Assembly: GCF_001577835.2 (NCBI RefSeq)
Contig: NC_029516.1
Span: 68,682,186 to 68,746,185, forward strand
DNA length: 64,000 nt
Origin: Coturnix japonica
Lineage: Eukaryota > Chordata > Aves > Galliformes > Phasianidae
Direction: 5' to 3'
The notes under the pieces were generated by a model. It saw only the letters and a list, made by a program, of their open reading frames with translations. It had not been told where the DNA came from and searched no databases. The translations under genes and the position numbers were made by a program. The stretch's first letter is position 1. Each line of letters starts with the position of its first letter. Shown here one piece after another: positions 12,201 through 24,200 of this stretch.

Positions 12201-15200
12201 GCAGTTGTCTGCATGGAGCTCGTGTGGTGTTCCCTCTGCAGGTACAGTTATGGGAAAGCAGTGAAAGGAACCATGTGGGTGACCTTGTGCCAGAAGGCAA
12301 AGAGGTGTCCTCAAGATGCCAGCAGAGATATCTGTAGAGAATACAGCGGTCTGGTGAGTAAGATTCTGGAAGTGGAGGACTGCCACATAGGACCACGTGT
12401 CAAGGGCTATGAGAATAGAATGAATTGCTGCTTAAGTGAGTCTGCCAACCTCTGTAAACTATCTGTAGGCTAATAAGTAATCATTTCTATTCAGTTAATG
12501 TGATTATAGTTACCTAGGCCAACAGACAAGACTCTACTGCTGGAAGTTCTTTGTTATTTTTGTTATAGGGATAGGGAATAGAAAAGAGGAATTTCACAGA
12601 CAAAACTTGAAGAAAAGAATTTATTTAGTTATTTTTTTATTTATTTTCTGTAGAGAAGCATAGCTAGACAGGAATAGACACAGTGTAAGAAACATCAACT
12701 AACAGATCTTTCTCATATACAAAAATATAATGTTACGGTGCACCCTCCTTGGAGCTGAGTAAAAATGCCTATGTACAGGTGTAGACAAGATTATTTCAAC
12801 AGCCAATCAATATGGATGCTTCTTTTTACCTTTAAAAACAAACAAACAAACAAAAAAACCCACATTCTTTCATTTTTTTTTTCCATCCCTAAAACAATAT
12901 GTCATAACTGGATCCTTCTCTTCTGCATAAATGATTAGCAATTTTCATGCTTTATGATTTATCATAATAATATCTTATAGTAGTTGTAACCTTTCAGGTT
13001 TGAGAACAAATAGTCACTTTAATTCTGCAGTTCTTCCAGTCAGGTCTCTTGTATATACTTGTATGTATGTGTATATATATATATATATATATATACACAC
13101 TTGTATACTTGCTTTGTGATCCAATTAGTGCAGCCTTGAGTTTCCTACTAAAGCTGGAAAGTTACCAACATTGTAACTTTAATGCAGCTGTGATAAGTGA
13201 TTTGTTTATATTTCTGTGATATGAATTACACAGATTCATGCATATGACGTTAAAAATACAAAATTCAAAATGGGAACAATACATGTGAGTCCATATTATT
13301 ACTTGTTGCAATCAACAATTATGGCAGAATGTCTAATGTGTTCTTTAAATTCCTTCCCTTCTCCCCAACCTCCAGTTATATCTATCTTTTCCCATTGCAG
13401 ACAGCAAGCAAGGGGTGCTTCACGTCTTCAGTAAGCACAGCTGTGTTTAATATGTCTCCCAGTGAGGATGACAGCAAAATCTATGCAGAAGCTTCTCTCC
13501 TGGAGGAAGGCACAGGTACCTGTAACCAGAAGCTTACAGTCATTTGATTCAGAGGTTGTACACGGGTGAGAGGGACCTTTCCTGGAGATTAAGCATCAGA
13601 GCAGGCATACCTCCTCCTGTACTACAGTGTGTTGGGGCCACTAGAAGACTCAAAGGGTGCTCCTGCTAGAGGAACTTCATCTGTCCAGCTGCTGGCAGAT
13701 GAGGTGTGGCTGGGCATGTGGTCTTTCACAGCTTAGGAACACGCACATGGAACTGCCACAGGAACAGCCTGCACACCTTGAAATGTGCTTATTTTGGGAA
13801 GGAAGACTGAGACATTCCAATCAGAGGTCCTGGGAATACCAAAGTAAGATTAAACTAGGCTGCAGTGGTCATTTCTGATACTGATCTTATTTCTCTACCT
13901 TCCAACAGGAGTCCAAGTCAACACATCGAGCCAAATTGTCATTTCCAGGACAGCTGCAAGGGTAGTGTTTGAGACACCAAATGCTTACTATACCCCTGGA
14001 GTACCCTTCGAGGGGAAGGTGACTTTTCTCTTGCTTCTTCCCTTCCCATTATTTGCCAGTGGATTTAGCATCAAACAAATCTTCCTGACCCAGACCATTC
14101 TCTGTTCCTTAGAGTAGCTTACTTTATAATGGTTCACATTACTTGATGGTGCAGAATAGCTCCAGTTTCTGCATTTCAGATTCTCTTGTGATAACATCTG
14201 TGGCTTCTGCTAGGATCAGTGAATGATTTTTGCAAGTATGTCTCAGCTGTTGGCTAGGGCCTGAGTTGCTCATACTCTAGTCGCATGCTGCTTTTGGAGA
14301 AGATAGTTTTAAATCACCCTCAGCTTATCTTTAGAGATATGGAGGTTTTACAGATTTCCTATCTTGGAGTCAGATTGAAGCCAATGCCACCAAAACAGGA
14401 AGGCATATGTGTTGGGGGGAAGGTTTTGGTTATGGCACTGTAAGACATATCTGACCTTAGCTTTTCTGTCTTCCCTATTCTCACCAGATTAAGCTTCAGG
14501 ACCACTATGGAAATAGTATGAAAAACAGAAAAGTTAATCTCATTGTAAGGTTTATGAAGCGTCAGCTTATCAAAACATATATCACGGATGACAGTGGAAG
14601 AGCATCGTTCAACCTGGACACAACTGCCTGGAACAGCTCCTCAGTCTCTTTGGAGGTAAATTCTACCTCTGCATATAGGAAAGTGATATACCTTGTGCTC
14701 CTGCCCTGCAGTCCCCTGCCTGTTTAATCCTGGGCTCCCCACACAGGTCTGCCAGTACAGAGCTATAAGAAAGACATGACAAGCCATTTCCAAACTGAGC
14801 GAAAGGCATCTTAACAGAACATTTAAGTACGTGTCCTGAACCCTGATTTCTGTATGTCTCTGTTTCCATCCCAGGGAAGGTTCACACTGGAGAATGTCAA
14901 GCAAAAACCTTGGAAAACTAGTATCAGTTACACAAATGCTTACCATCACCTGCAGCCCTTCCATGTCACAACCAGGAGCTTCCTGAAAATACACTCACTC
15001 ACAGGGAAGTTACCTTGTGGGCTGAAGCAGAGTGTCCAGGTGACCTTCACACTCAGTAGGGCTGATGTGGGAGACAACACCAACCGCATAGATTTTGCAT
15101 ATTATGTAAGTAAGGTAGACAAGAACCTAGATGGGGGAAGATAATGCTTATGATACCAGACCACAGTGAAGTATTATATGCATAATTTAAATCATCCCTA

Positions 15201-18200
15201 GAGTGATGACAATACGGGCTTGTTCATGGAGAACTGGGGGAACTCTACACACATGCAGAACTCAGCCATCCCACCCAGGTCACCTGCATGGATGGGAGGA
15301 GAAGTTTGCAACTCACTGTACCCTTATCTTCAGCCCAGTTTGCAGTGGGAGATGGAAATGTTAAATAGAATCTGTTCTCAGACTCTTCTCCCTTTGGAAA
15401 CTGGAGAGAAGGATCACATTTTGCACTGGTTATCAAACAGCTGCTCAGTGGGGAAATGGCTTCTAGTTTGGAAACATGCCTGTTAAAGGGGAAATACTTT
15501 AGTTTTCACTCTCTTTCGTCCAGTGAATTCACTGCCTGGACAGATCACACCAGAATCTCATCAACAAAAGTTTCTTTTTCTCCCACACTGTGGTACCTGT
15601 AAATCTGCCAGGCCTGAGATATGAAGATGAACTGGACCAACAGTTCATTTTGGTGGTTGCTCAAGAGTGCAAAACGCACACTGAGTGTAAGAGTGCTCTG
15701 GTTTCAAACAGCAGTCTCCTCATCCAGTGTTCTCACCCTTCAGGTCACTGGGAAGGCTGGAATTGTCAACAGGGGTCGGAGGAGTGTCCAGGTTGGAAAG
15801 CTGAACAGTAAGTTTGCAGTGGCCTGGCTGACCTACAGGAAACAGCTTGGCCTATTGGATTTCTATGTCGGATGATGAAAGGTTCTGGAGTTTCTCCTGA
15901 ACTGCCTGAAACTACAGCTCCTGGGCTGTCAGCAAACAGGACAGAGGGAAATGGAGGAAGCAATTGTACCATCTGGTAGAGGAGAAACAGCAGTACAAGA
16001 GAATTAATGAAGGGAGGAAGGACTGGGAGAAACTGTGAAGAGATGGAGTACGTGGGGTTAGAGAATGGAGGGAGAGGGCAAACAGAGCAACACTTTGGTT
16101 TTATTTCCTCAGTGCTGAAAGGTTCCTTCTTTATCCCACTGACCTTCACTGCTGACTTCACCCCTTCACCCTGCTTAGTGGTATATACTATCTTCCCCAA
16201 TGGAGGAGTGACAGCTGATAGCACCTGTTTTGATGTTGCCTTGTGCTTTGAAAACCAGGTGAGACTCACACCTAAAGCTGAGAGAGAGCTGTGCCATGAA
16301 TCCATCAGCCTCCTCACCCTTCTTTCTCTCTTCTTCATGTTTCTTTTCTTGGTGTGTTGCTCAAGGTCAAGGTTGATTTCCCAACTAAAGAAAGCTATGC
16401 AGGGTCAATAGTGCAGCTCCAACTTCAGGCAGCCCCTGGCTCCATGTGTGCAGTACAGGCAGTAGATGAAAACATGTTCCTCATAAGACCAGAGAGTGAG
16501 CTGACAAGTGAAAAGGTGAGTGCAAATAGCCAAAAAGTAAAAGAAGGAGTGATGTATAAGTTAGGAGCCACAGGCAGGGACTGTGGTGAAGGAAATTGGA
16601 AGCTAATGAATGACAGAGTCTTTGTGTGGAGATGTGGGAGTAGGAAGCAGGGTCTGCCTTGACAGATGGCAGGATGTACGCTGGGCAGGAGGGTGGAGTG
16701 AAGCATCTGGAGGTATTTTCTCATTGCCTGATTCTTCCCTGCCGGTGAGTTTCCCTAGGTGTACGGCTTGTTCCCTGCTATCTACAGACATGGATACCCT
16801 GCCCAAGTAGAAGAGCATTCAGATCACTGTATTCAACCCCAGTTCATGTCATCTGGGCTCCAAGGAAAACCACAGCATCCCTTTCAGCCTGATATTTTCA
16901 ACATTTTCTGGGTAATCAACTGTATATTTTGCCAGAACTAGCAAAATTATGTGCATCTGAGATATTTTTCTTCCCAAGAAAACTGACAAAACCTTGCCTT
17001 CTCCAGACAACTGCTGCATTGTACATTGTACATTGCAGCTGTGCTTTCTCACGAGATGTGAGATACCAGTATTAGTATGAGCAGCTTTATTCCCCTGCAC
17101 AGGTGCGAAAAGAAAGTTGATAAGGTCCTGCTCTGGCAGTAACCTGATTTATGGTTGTCTGTCAGAGGGCAGATTTAATCCCAGCTATTCCCTCTGGTGC
17201 ACATGAGGAGAAGAGGAGGGGCACTGATAATGGAAATGTGTTGAGAGGAGCAAGATATCCATCTGTCCCATTGAACAGAGGTACTTGCTTAGTAAAAGAA
17301 GGGACTGGAGAGGCTGAACCTTACCTCCTCAGCATGGTGTCTGTTTGGGCAAGTGCTACTTTGAGCTGCCTGGGCAACTGACTTTCCTAGTTGTGATGAT
17401 TTGCAGTCATTGTGAGGAGCAGTACTGCTCTTCCCCACTCACATCTACTTTTATATTTCCCTTGCCCACCTTCTTTTTCCAACAGAACATGGGTCTGAAA
17501 GTCTTCTCAAACCTTGTTATCAAGAAGCCAACACAGTGCACTCAGCGGACAGAGAGGAAGCCAATCATGGGTGAGCTGTGTTTTCTGCCTATCCTTGTGC
17601 TGGGATTTGAGATCACGTAGGTAGACAAACCTTCTTTAGATAAAGATTTAGGTTAGATTTTAGGAAGAATTTTTTTATTCAGTGGGTGATGAAGTACGGG
17701 AACAGATTTCCCAGAGAGGTTGTGGATGCCCCATCAAGGCATTCAAGGACAGGTTGCATGGGATACTGGGCTAGCAACTTGTCCATGGCAGGGAGGTTGG
17801 AACTAGATGATCTTTAAGGTCCCCTCCAGCCTCAGCTATTCTATGATTTTATGATTCTGTGGTAATCTTAGTCAAAAGGGCTCTTTAGAGATTTGTTAAT
17901 TTCTTAGCAGCAACTTTTGATCATGTCAGCAAGGGCTTTGTCTAGCCAAATCTCTGTAAACTTCTAGTGGTGACCTGCCAGCTGTTTTCAACTTGTAGTA
18001 AATTTCAGTGAGCAATAATCATGCCTCATTGGCTATAATACTGTCACTGATTCTCCCGTAAACATTTTTTTCCTCTCTCCTACCAGGTCATCCCATTCTC
18101 TTGTGTCAGCCCCTTTCTGACTCTTCTCACTTGCTTTGCCTCTTGCCCCAGTGCTTGACTATCTGTCATTGACAGGGCTAATTTCTCTGGATTCCTGCTG

Positions 18201-21200
18201 TAGTGGAAAACTTTAGTCTTTCTTTCAGGGGTACCTTCTATGGAAGATCAAAGAATTACTAAGGAACAACCCCAATTTACAACCCAAGGAAGATTTCACA
18301 ACTCTTTGTCTGAAACTTGGATCTGGAATCTCTTTTTTGTTGGGTAAGTGATGCCAGACTTTACAATCAGATAAAAGAATGAACCCTTGTTATTAACTTG
18401 TGTCCATTCAAAAAACTACCCATAGGTGTAAAGAGAGGTCTGTGTATGAATTTTATGTCTCTTCCCTAAACTTATAGTGAGTCTAATTGAAGGACTAGTG
18501 GTCTTTGAGGAGCATAGCTCCATACATTCTTAGAAAAGATCAATGCTTCTCGTGTTCAGACTACTGAGTATCCTCTCTCACATGCTAGTGTACACTCAAA
18601 CTTCACAATTTGGTGGGACAAATTTATTTATGCAAGCGCTCTCTTGCTCTCAGCTCCAATGGCAGCAGGAGTGTTCCAGTAAAGGTACCTGATGCTGTTA
18701 CCAAGTGGAAAGTCAAGATGTTCTGTTTGTCTGGGAGGACATTTGGCCTTGCTCCAACCATGAGTCTCAGAACAATCCAGCCTGTCTTTGTAGATGTGAC
18801 ATTGCCATATTCTGTGATCCGAGGAGAGACCTTCATGCTGAAGGCTACTGTCTTCAACTACCTGCAGCAATGCCTACAGGTAATGTGCTGGTGCCACAGA
18901 AAATACTGTATGGGACATGCCTATCAAGCCCTCCAGTTCTACAGAACATGTGCCATTTTGTCTTTCCATAATCGCTCAGTCATTCTCCTATACCATCACT
19001 CTTTCAGATACACGTAGCCCTAGGGAAATCGCTGGACTTCCAGGTGGAGAGATGCCAGACCTGCAGGGACAGAGAGTGCTTGTGTGTGGAAGAGTCCAAG
19101 ACCTTCACGTGGAATGTGACAGCAACCCAGCTGGGTGTGGCAGGAAAAATGGGAGCAGTGGTGGGGAACCCTAAAACTGAAGTGAGAGGGAGTGGGAGAT
19201 CCAGAAAAGCTGGTAGAACCTTGCCTTCTGTGCAACCCAAAGTTTGTTTATAGTGGTAAAAGAGTGCAAACCATTGTGTTTGCTTTCTTTTTCCTGTTAT
19301 AGACAGGCTCTTATAAGAGGGCAGGAACTGAATGGGAGACATGGAGAACTCCTGGGAAGAGAGATGTAGGACCAGCCGGGGGAGACAGTGGCTTCACAGA
19401 TTGGAGCGGGGGAACCCAGTATGGTGCTATGCTTCACATGAAATAGGAAGGCATCACTGGAGACCAAGGAGCTGAACTTTCTTACACTACAGTCACATGT
19501 AGTGGATCGTAGTCACTGTTGGTGACACATTACCTTCATACTCAAGCTGTCTGAACAAGCTGTCAGCACAGACTGGCTTATCTTTACCTGTTAAAACCAC
19601 TAAGACTATGAGGACAAGCTTTCTTTTAGTTAATGTTTGCCTACAGACATAAGAAACAAGCTCTGTTCAATTTATTTGCTAGGGACTCTGAATATCACAA
19701 TCAGGACTGAAGTACTGGACACAACACCACGCTGTGGGGGCAGGAAGCCCTTGCCAGCTACCATGAGGCGGACCCATGCTCTGATCAAACACTTGCTGGT
19801 TCGGGTCAGTATCAGAGTAGGCTTGTTTCTCTCCCAGACTTTCTTTGAATGAGTGAAGGGAGGTTGAGCTGGGCTAAGCAGTTTTCTCCCCAGCCTGTTC
19901 TTAGTTTACTTTGTTTTCTCCAGGAGCTGGTAAAGCCTATTCCTTCCCTGCATTACTCTTTCTTGAGCTGCATTTGTATGCCATAGCTGTGTTTCTTCCC
20001 TTCCTGCTCAATCACCAACTGTTCATTAATTTTTTGCATATGCTCACTGAAAATAGAGTCCTGTCTCATAGACTTACTTTTGATTTTTTAATCAGGCAAT
20101 TTCAGTTCAGCTTGTGGACTAACCCCTTAATTCAGACCTAAAACTGCTGTGCAGTTTTGCTGCTGCTTGGGAATTTTGGTATTATCTTGTTCCTTACATC
20201 TCATGCCTTTGTTTCTGCCTTGGCAGCCAGAAGGTGTGCTAGTGGAGAAGTCTCACAACTCCCTTTTGTGCCCAAGAGGAGGTATGTAAACGGGTTGAAT
20301 GAGTCCTGCAGACTGAAAAAAAATTGACGTGAGAGTAGGACTGAACTGTGGGAGAGCTGATGAAAGAATATTTTCAACTGGTTTTTCACATAGGAAGTTT
20401 CATTTCTCATTGGGATAGAAAAGGACAGGAAATATTACTTCCACACTTTCTTCCCTGTTGAATTTGCCCCTAAGTTTAGGTGGCAAATTGGTGCTGTGTT
20501 GCCTCCTTTCCCACTGCATCTCTTGGATGTTCCTGGAGCATGATAATTAGTAAATGAGGAGCTGCTGCCATTCCACCCTATCCCTGCAGCGCTGCAAGTC
20601 CCTCTAGGATGTGTGATCTGTGTGTAACTTGTGAAGGATCATCCTGTCCAGCACCTCTCAAGTTACCTCTAATTTGAAGTTTCAAAGCAAAAGAGTGATG
20701 ACTTGGACAGCCTACAGAGAGCACTCTGCATGAACAGGATATAGGCAGTGTTCCATTTATCTGTTCCAGTGTTGTCTGTCAGATTAGGTACTTTAGATCT
20801 GATTTTTCATACTGAACCTTTTCCCTGTTGTTATCAGGAAACATGGCTGAAGAACCTATGCTGATTCACCTTCCTGATAATGCAGTAGAAGGATCTGCCA
20901 GTGCGTCAGTTTCCATTTCAGGTAAGTCAAGTAGCTCACTGACTTACACTGCTATTATGGAAGGGCAAGGTCTAACTTGGTAACCATGTCAGGGTATCCA
21001 TTTGAAATGACACTGCTCAAAAGAGAGGACACTAGATTTCAATGCCTTGTAAGATTTGACAACACCAGGTTTTATATATATTTATTAAGACTTAGATTGT
21101 AATGAGAAAACTAATTTGCAGATGAGAATAATCCTCATTTTTCTGGCTAGGACTTTTTAGCAGAGCCTAGAGACCTAATTTACCTGGGACTTTGGGAGTC

Positions 21201-24200
21201 TGGCTAGTTTTTGTAGATACTATCTTTAAAATTCAAAACTATCTTATTCTCCATTAAGTTTCACTGCTACAATAAAAGCTACTAGAAAGGAGAAATCTTT
21301 CTCAGCATTACTAAGCTGCAAAAGAATTATTGGGACAGGCCACTGGGACCAGACATACCTCCCATTCATTATGTTTCTTTGCACTTGACTCCTTTGCCAC
21401 CAATGACAGAACTTGTATGAAGCCAGGCCTGGCATAATTCCTCAAATAAAGGAATACAAGAGTTTTCTTGCTGGTTGAGGGACAACCAAGTCACCTTCAT
21501 GCCATCTGACTAGCACCACTACTGGGTTAGTGATATTTTGATGCTCAGCATATGCCCAGGTAGAATAGGCCTGCCTAAGAATATGAGACATATTAAACTT
21601 TGTCTAAGAATGTCTATATCTGTATGTCTGTATGGCAACTTCTGCCCTGCTCATAGCCTTTTACAACAGCACTTGCTGTGGTTGGAACCCTTCATACTGA
21701 AAAAGTCCTGTGGAAACTCTATAGAGGAATGTATCACATCCTCATAAGAAAGAGTAAATGCAAAATAGTCACCTTGTTCCATCCTGCACTCAATTGTTTC
21801 TTTCCCTTCTCCAGTATTTTCCACCTTTGCTGGGATAGCACACTATTATCAAATGCCTAGTTGAGGACTATTTCAAATTTTACTTAAATTTGCCTTCTTA
21901 TACTGTTGCACAGGTGACCTCATGGGGCTGGCACTACAGAACCTGGACCGCCTGGTGCAGATGCCCCATGGCTGTGGAGAGCAGAATATGGTGCTGTTTA
22001 CTCCCATTGTCTATGTGCTGCAGTATCTGGAAAAGACAAGGCAGCTGACCCCTGTGATCAAGGAGAGGGCAACCGGATTATTGCACAATGGCAAGTACAA
22101 CAGATCCACCAGTGTTCCCCATGTCCAATGTACTAACAGCTTTCTCCCTCCCAGCCATTCTGTCAGTGTTGGCCTTTCTGAATTACCGTGCTTTATTAAT
22201 CTCTCTTCCCATCTCCCCAGCCTACCAGACACAGCTTCTTTATAAGCGTAGAGATGGATCCTACAGTGTCTTTGGGCAGCAGGATGGGGAAGGGAATACT
22301 TGGTAAGCACTGGAAATAGTTCTTGTTCTTAATTTGTACTGTCTGGGCCAGAGCATCTAATGTGCCTGAGAATGGGTGGTAGGATGTGTGTTCTCTGTTT
22401 TGGAGACAGATTGAGGGATATGAGACACTTCAAAAAGGAGTGAGGCAGGGCAGCAGAGCTTCTGGGAAAGTGGAACACAAAGGTATCATCCCAGGGGGCA
22501 GGAGATCCCTTTTTCTCTCTGTGGACCCAAACACAGCACCAGGTTCTGCCTGCGGTGTCCAAGCAGCCAAGAGGGTTACATACTGACTAGAGAAACATCA
22601 GGGAAAAGCAATGAGAAGTACTTTTCCCAGTGAGGAAGTTGCTTATGAGAGTTTCAAAGTGCAGTTTCAGAGCGCATTGACACTGTGATGGCTGGGCTGG
22701 GAGAAGTGAAGGGAATAGAGATTCTATACTGTCTCTAGGTATTCAAGGGAGATGAAGAGTGAGAGGAAAAAGTAGAAGGCTAGAGATTTTGCATTTGTGA
22801 AATGACTGAGTAATGCAGTAGTACATGCATGACAGTACATGTGTACATGCGGTAGTACATGTGTGGACCAAGGGTGAGGGAGAGGAGCTACTTTTCACCT
22901 TTAGTTTGCCTTACCTATGAAAGAGACAATTTAAAAAGACCCCCAGAGTATCAAAAGGCCTCTGTGAAAGTCAAATGCCACAGGAGGCATTAGTCTTTCT
23001 TTTTGTGTTTTTGTGTTTCTATTTCTCTCACAGCTAATCCTCTTCCTAGGCTGACAGCTTTTGTAGCCAAGAGTTTTGGCCAAGGCAAGAAATATATCTA
23101 TATAGATGACAAGAATATCCAGGATGCCCTACGCTGGCTGGAGCAAAACCAGCTCCCCAGTGGCTGCTTTGCCACCAAAGGAAATCTCTTTCATTCCTCT
23201 CTGAAGGTAAATGAGAGCCGAGTCAGGAAGCATAGCTGGGGAATGGTGGAACAAATATTGTGGAGGCAAAGGGTTGTGGGATCCTGGAAAGTTGCTCCTA
23301 CAACTCATGCATCCAGCCTGAAAGAGAACAGAGTATGAGGCAGGGAAAACAAGAAAAGCTTCTTCTTGGAATACACTTCTGAGCCTACTTAGAGAGTGAA
23401 AGGTGCTTCAGGTCCTGGCACAGTCTGGGAGGACACAAGTGAGAGCTGTGGAATCCATGCTTAATGAGAGGCTCCAGGTGTGGTGGAGCCTAGATGGAAT
23501 CTCTCACCTGCAGAGTATCTCTGGCAATTGATGACTCCTCACAGTTCATCCCATGTGTGTGATATCTGGTGATGGGTTCCATCCACAGGGCAGCTTGGAT
23601 GATGAAATCTCCTTGGGGGCGTATATTGCTGCAGCATTGCTGGAGCTGGGTGAGCCACTGAAGGTGAGAAGAGCCCTGGTATCTGCTATTGTCCTTTACT
23701 CTCTCATGCCTGCTCCCTGCTATGGGGAAGAACCTCATAACAATGGCCAGTAACAGATCAGGTGCTGCTAAGAGGGACCCAGTGTTCGGTAAAATTGTTA
23801 TGTAAGTCCTTCTAAGAGACAGCATTGTAACACCAGCATACGGCAATAATGTTTGGTGACTGTGGTTTCCAGTGCACAGCGGAACTGAACTGCCTTTTTT
23901 TTTTTTTTTTTCCCTCAAGAGACTATGGTAATTTACTGGGTTTCCCTGGGGCCACACCAGAAAGATAAAGTCTGGCTCCCTGGAACATCCACCAGAGAGA
24001 CCCTGACAGAGGTTTTGTCCCTGTCAGAGTTTGGCATATGTCTCTTCTATGAATGCAGGGCAAGTTAATGCAGGCTACCTTCAGCTGCCTACACCACTCA
24101 GTTCACAACATTACCAATACATACACAAGAGCTGTGCTGGCCTATGCTTTTGCCCTGGCTGGAGACTATGAGAAAACCCAGGAGCTGCTGAACAAGCTGG

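Larger units (their letters stand above)
12354..13400. other. Gene B intron 8, A/T-rich
   Basis: Contains an (AAAC)n stretch (12834-12858) and an (AT)n run (13072-13095) in an AT-rich background. No exon or named transposon was recognised. Confidence 0.6.
6228..16911 (+). other. Gene B exons 1-16: signal peptide and macroglobulin domains
   Basis: Exons: 6228-6286, 7204-7387, 7607-7769, 8339-8391, 9219-9239, 9655-9814, 10035-10119, 12242-12353, 13401-13515, 13909-14018, 14488-14655, 14875-15105, 15744-15807, 16113-16258, 16366-16515, 16759-16911. Landmarks: FIQIEKPVYKPGQT (exon 3), the 21-base exon 5 (YSKVEVQ) typical of the family, RIGQWLDV (exon 6), YYTPGVPFEGK (exon 10), DTTAWNSSSVSLE (exon 11), LQAAPGSMCAVQAVDENMFL (exon 15). 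The acceptor of exon 15 is a weak AAG, with another AAG six bases further on. Sizes equal the gene C counterparts for most exons, for example 184, 53, 21, 160, 85, 231, 64 and 146. Confidence 0.93.

Noticed and set aside
15766-16338. 190-residue open frame on the - strand
   Set aside because: It lies antisense across exons 13-14 of gene B and has no domain signature; it is a shadow of the coding strand and intron.
22799-22868. Repeated GTACATG motifs
   Set aside because: A few imperfect copies of a short palindromic word, not a tandem array of defined unit or a CRISPR.
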